Positions 61,813 through 64,000 of a stretch of 64,000 bases of DNA are shown one piece after another. Source of the stretch: CAMASH01 sp041746635 (lineage in GTDB: Bacteria > Verrucomicrobiota > Verrucomicrobiia > Chthoniobacterales > Terrimicrobiaceae); NCBI GenBank assembly GCA_041746635.1, contig JBGTGQ010000015.1, positions 62,001 through 126,000 on the forward strand. The letters run 5' to 3'. Every line of letters begins with the position of its first letter. The stretch's first letter is position 1. The notes beneath the pieces are model-generated. The model saw nothing but the letters and a program-made list of their open reading frames with translations. It made no database searches and was not told where the DNA came from. Made by a program: the position numbers and the translations under genes.

Positions 61813-64000
61813 ACCTTCCCAGGCGAGCGATCCTCATCCAGCAGACTTCCGATGTCTTCATCAGACAAGGCGTCGAGATCCACCTCTTCGGCGGGAGTGA
61901 TTTTCTCGACGGGCACTTCGGTTTTGGCCGCGGGGGCTCCCCCCATGTGTTCCACAATCAAGGTCCTGATCTGCCCGATGGTCCGCGCCCGCAGCAGGCT
62001 GGTGGGAGGAAGGCCGACCCCAAGGGCGCTGTCGATTGAGGTTTCAATCTCGGCTCCCATCAAGGAATCAAGCCCCAAATCAGTGAGAGGCTGATCGTCG
62101 CGCAGGCTCTCCGGTTTCACCCGCAATACGGAACCAATGATCGTGCGCACCGCCTGTCCGATGATTTCCCCGCGTTCGCCCGGTGCCGCCGCGGCGATTT
62201 TTCCCTTCCAATCGTCGCTTGCGGCGGCTGCGTCCGGATCATCCACGTTTGCCGCGAAAATGCGTTCGACCAACGGGTTTTCCTGCAAGCCACGAAACGA
62301 CTGACGCCACTTCGACCAATCCACCCGGATGGCCGCAGCCTGAGCCACGCCGGCCGAGAGGAAAGCTTCCAAAACGGACAGCACCTCGCCCGGTGAGAGC
62401 GCTCCGGTGCCCTGCCGGGCCAGAAATTCCGCCACCCGCTCATTGCGCGCCACGTATCCCTCGCCGCCCAGAACACCCCAATTGACGGTGAGAGCCGGCA
62501 GCCCGAGCGATTGGCGATGATGGGCCAGCGCGTCGAGGAAGGCGTTGGCCGCCGAATAATTGCCTTGGGCAGGATTGCCGAAAATGCTCGAGACGGACGA
62601 GAACATGACAAAGGCATCGAGGGACAGATCCTTCGTTCCCTCATGCAGCAGCCAGGCCCCGCGGGCTTTGGGTTCCATCACCGCTTCCATGCGCGCGCTG
62701 GTGAGTGCAGCCATGGGAGCATCGTCAATCACCATCGCCAGGTGAAACACCCCGGCCAGCGGATGCTTGGAACTTGTGATCTTCGCCAGCAAACCGGCCA
62801 CGTCGGCCGGGGAACCAATGTCCGCTTTCACCACTTGGACGTTCACCCCGCGTCCCTTGAGTTGAGCGACAAAAGTTTTCGCCTCCGGGGTCGAGGCGCC
62901 GCTGCGACTGGTGAGGACCAGACGCCGCGCCCCGCAATCCACCAACCAGGTGGCGAGCACGCGGCCGAATCCGCCCAGACCTCCCGTGATCAAATAGGAA
63001 GAGCCCGATTTAACCACAAAGTCCTTCACCAGCGGACGGCCGCGGCGCGAGACAAACGGTTCGGAAAAGGCCACCACAATCTTGCCGGTGTGCTTGCCCT
63101 GGGCCATGAGACGGAAAGCCGCGTCAATCCGGCAGGCCGGAAAGGATCGGAACGGCAGCGGCCGGAGAGCGCCTTCTTCGACGCGAGCGGTCACTTTCGC
63201 CAGCAGTTCGCGGGTCAGTTTTTCATCGCCATTAAAAACGGCGTCCATCGCCACGACATGGAACGAGGCGTTGGCCCGCAGCGGCCAGAGCGGAATGCGG
63301 GAGTTTTGGTAGATGTCGCGCTTGCCGATTTCAACAAACCGCCCGAACTCCGCCAGACAGGCGAGGCCCATGGGAATGGCCTCCGCCGCCAGGGAGTTGA
63401 GCACCACGTCCACGCCGCGATTGTTGGTCAGGCGCATGACGGCATTGGCAAAATCCGCCTGGCGCGAATCAATCACATGCTTCACGCCCAGGGACTTCAA
63501 AAGCGCGCGTTTGGTTGGATTTCCCGCCGTGGCAAACACCTCCACGCCGAGATGCAGTGCGATCTGAATGGCTGCCATGCCGACGCCGCCCGCGCCGGCC
63601 TGGATGAGGATTTTCTCGCCCTTGCGCATGCGCGCCACATTCTGCAGCGCGTGCCAGGCCGTCATGAAAACGACCGGAATCGTGGCCGCTTCCTCGAAGG
63701 AAAGTCCGTCGGGAATTTTTCGCACGTCCCCTCCCCGCGCCATGGTGTGGGTGGCCAGACCGAAGACCGCGATGCCGAAAACGCGGTCGCCGGGGGCCAC
63801 GTGTTTCACTCCCTTGCCGACCGAACGAACGATTCCACCGACCTCGTCACCGTAAACCCGGGCATCGGCCGTTTCCGCGGGATAAAGCGCCAGTGCCTTG
63901 AGCACATCGCGGAAATTCATTCCCGCCGCTTTCACTTCGATCAGGACCTCACCCGGACCGCAAACCGGCAGCGCGAACGGCGCAAAGCGCAGCGCGTCGA
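61809..64000 (-). CDS. Type I polyketide synthase, C-terminal part (ER-KR-ACP)
   Basis: The gene continues past the right edge; about 730 codons are seen. An enoylreductase domain has the NADPH loop QAGAGGVGMAA. A ketoreductase domain has TGGLGGFG, Ser in FSSVSS and Tyr in NYSAANAF. The acyl carrier protein has the phosphopantetheine Ser in LGLDSLMG. The tail is acidic (LDALSDEDIGSLL), like PKS docking ends. ER plus KR imply a largely reduced, fatty-acid-like chain. Ketosynthase, acyltransferase and dehydratase are expected outside the window. Confidence 0.95.
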   Translation of the reverse strand, partial: DALRFAPFALPVCGPGEVLIEVKAAGMNFRDVLKALALYPAETADARVYGDEVGGIVRSVGKGVKHVAPGDRVFGIAVFGLATHTMARGGDVRKIPDGLSFEEAATIPVVFMTAWHALQNVARMRKGEKILIQAGAGGVGMAAIQIALHLGVEVFATAGNPTKRALLKSLGVKHVIDSRQADFANAVMRLTNNRGVDVVLNSLAAEAIPMGLACLAEFGRFVEIGKRDIYQNSRIPLWPLRANASFHVVAMDAVFNGDEKLTRELLAKVTARVEEGALRPLPFRSFPACRIDAAFRLMAQGKHTGKIVVAFSEPFVSRRGRPLVKDFVVKSGSSYLITGGLGGFGRVLATWLVDCGARRLVLTSRSGASTPEAKTFVAQLKGRGVNVQVVKADIGSPADVAGLLAKITSSKHPLAGVFHLAMVIDDAPMAALTSARMEAVMEPKARGAWLLHEGTKDLSLDAFVMFSSVSSIFGNPAQGNYSAANAFLDALAHHRQSLGLPALTVNWGVLGGEGYVARNERVAEFLARQGTGALSPGEVLSVLEAFLSAGVAQAAAIRVDWSKWRQSFRGLQENPLVERIFAANVDDPDAAAASDDWKGKIAAAAPGERGEIIGQAVRTIIGSVLRVKPESLRDDQPLTDLGLDSLMGAEIETSIDSALGVGLPPTSLLRARTIGQIRTLIVEHMGGAPAAKTEVPVEKITPAEEVDLDALSDEDIGSLLDEDRSPGKV

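Noticed and set aside
1..64000. CRISPR array, prophage or complete insertion sequence
   Set aside because: No regularly spaced direct repeats of 24-40 nt, no transposase and no phage structural genes were seen. The only recombinase is a XerC/D-type protein beside purC.

Overview
The window looks like a chromosome segment of a Verrucomicrobiota bacterium. This is inferred from gene content: an exosortase-linked exopolysaccharide locus, a ribonucleotide reductase of chlamydia-like type (several ATP-cones in NrdA, no radical tyrosine in NrdB), LPS heptose synthesis (hldD), outer-membrane genes and Fe-S assembly genes. Taxonomy was not tested by any search. There is one tRNA (Pro, GGG) and no rRNA, complete insertion sequence or CRISPR array.

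Layout. (1) 1-18.7 kb is an extracellular polysaccharide locus. Eight plus-strand genes, nearly all overlapping by 4-23 nt, encode an O-antigen polymerase-like protein (cut by the window edge), four GT4-type and one GT2 glycosyltransferases, an AsnB-like amidotransferase, a fused exosortase-EpsI protein and a WcaF-like acyltransferase. They converge on a minus-strand set with a polyprenyl-phosphate sugar transferase, a Wzc-like tyrosine autokinase, an SLBB export protein, a predicted outer-membrane barrel and a hybrid histidine kinase. Together these cover initiation, elongation, polymerisation, chain-length control, export and probably regulation. (2) 19.3-22.6 kb: tRNA-Pro and argC-argJ-argB. 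(3) 22.8-34.1 kb: TPR, membrane and aldose-epimerase genes, a release-factor-like gene, an unknown/CrtA-like pair, a gene-fragment patch, a PIN/RHH toxin-antitoxin pair, purC, xerC/D, a YkgJ-type protein, a YheT-like hydrolase and an M42 peptidase. (4) 34.2-38.7 kb: a DUF3592/arrestin-like/ATPase operon whose end is overwritten by joined fragments of radC, an ORF6N gene and a DNA methyltransferase gene. (5) 38.8-47.1 kb: nrdB-nrdA behind two NrdR-like boxes, then ribAB, ribH, nusB, a ParE-type toxin-antitoxin pair and ftsY. (6) 47.1-55.3 kb: two exported unknowns, a GH57 branching enzyme, a TPR protein, hldD, and hscA-hscB-iscA. (7) 55.5-64 kb: a lipoprotein amidase, then a tightly coupled minus-strand cluster of polyketide synthase (open at the right edge), condensation-domain protein, fatty-acid desaturase, Lol/MacB-like ABC transporter and LolA-like carrier, which reads as a lipid synthesis-and-export pathway.

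The most unusual signals are these. Several families of very short tandem repeats (period about 7-9 nt) occur between genes, often as inverted pairs able to form hairpins. One sits inside hscA exactly where a large part of the Hsp70 ATPase domain is missing. The NrdB has leucine at the tyrosyl-radical position and glutamate at the aspartate ligand position. The radC/ORF6N/methyltransferase junctions suggest repeated deletion-fusion events. The PKS-desaturase-Lol-like cluster may make and export an undescribed envelope lipid.
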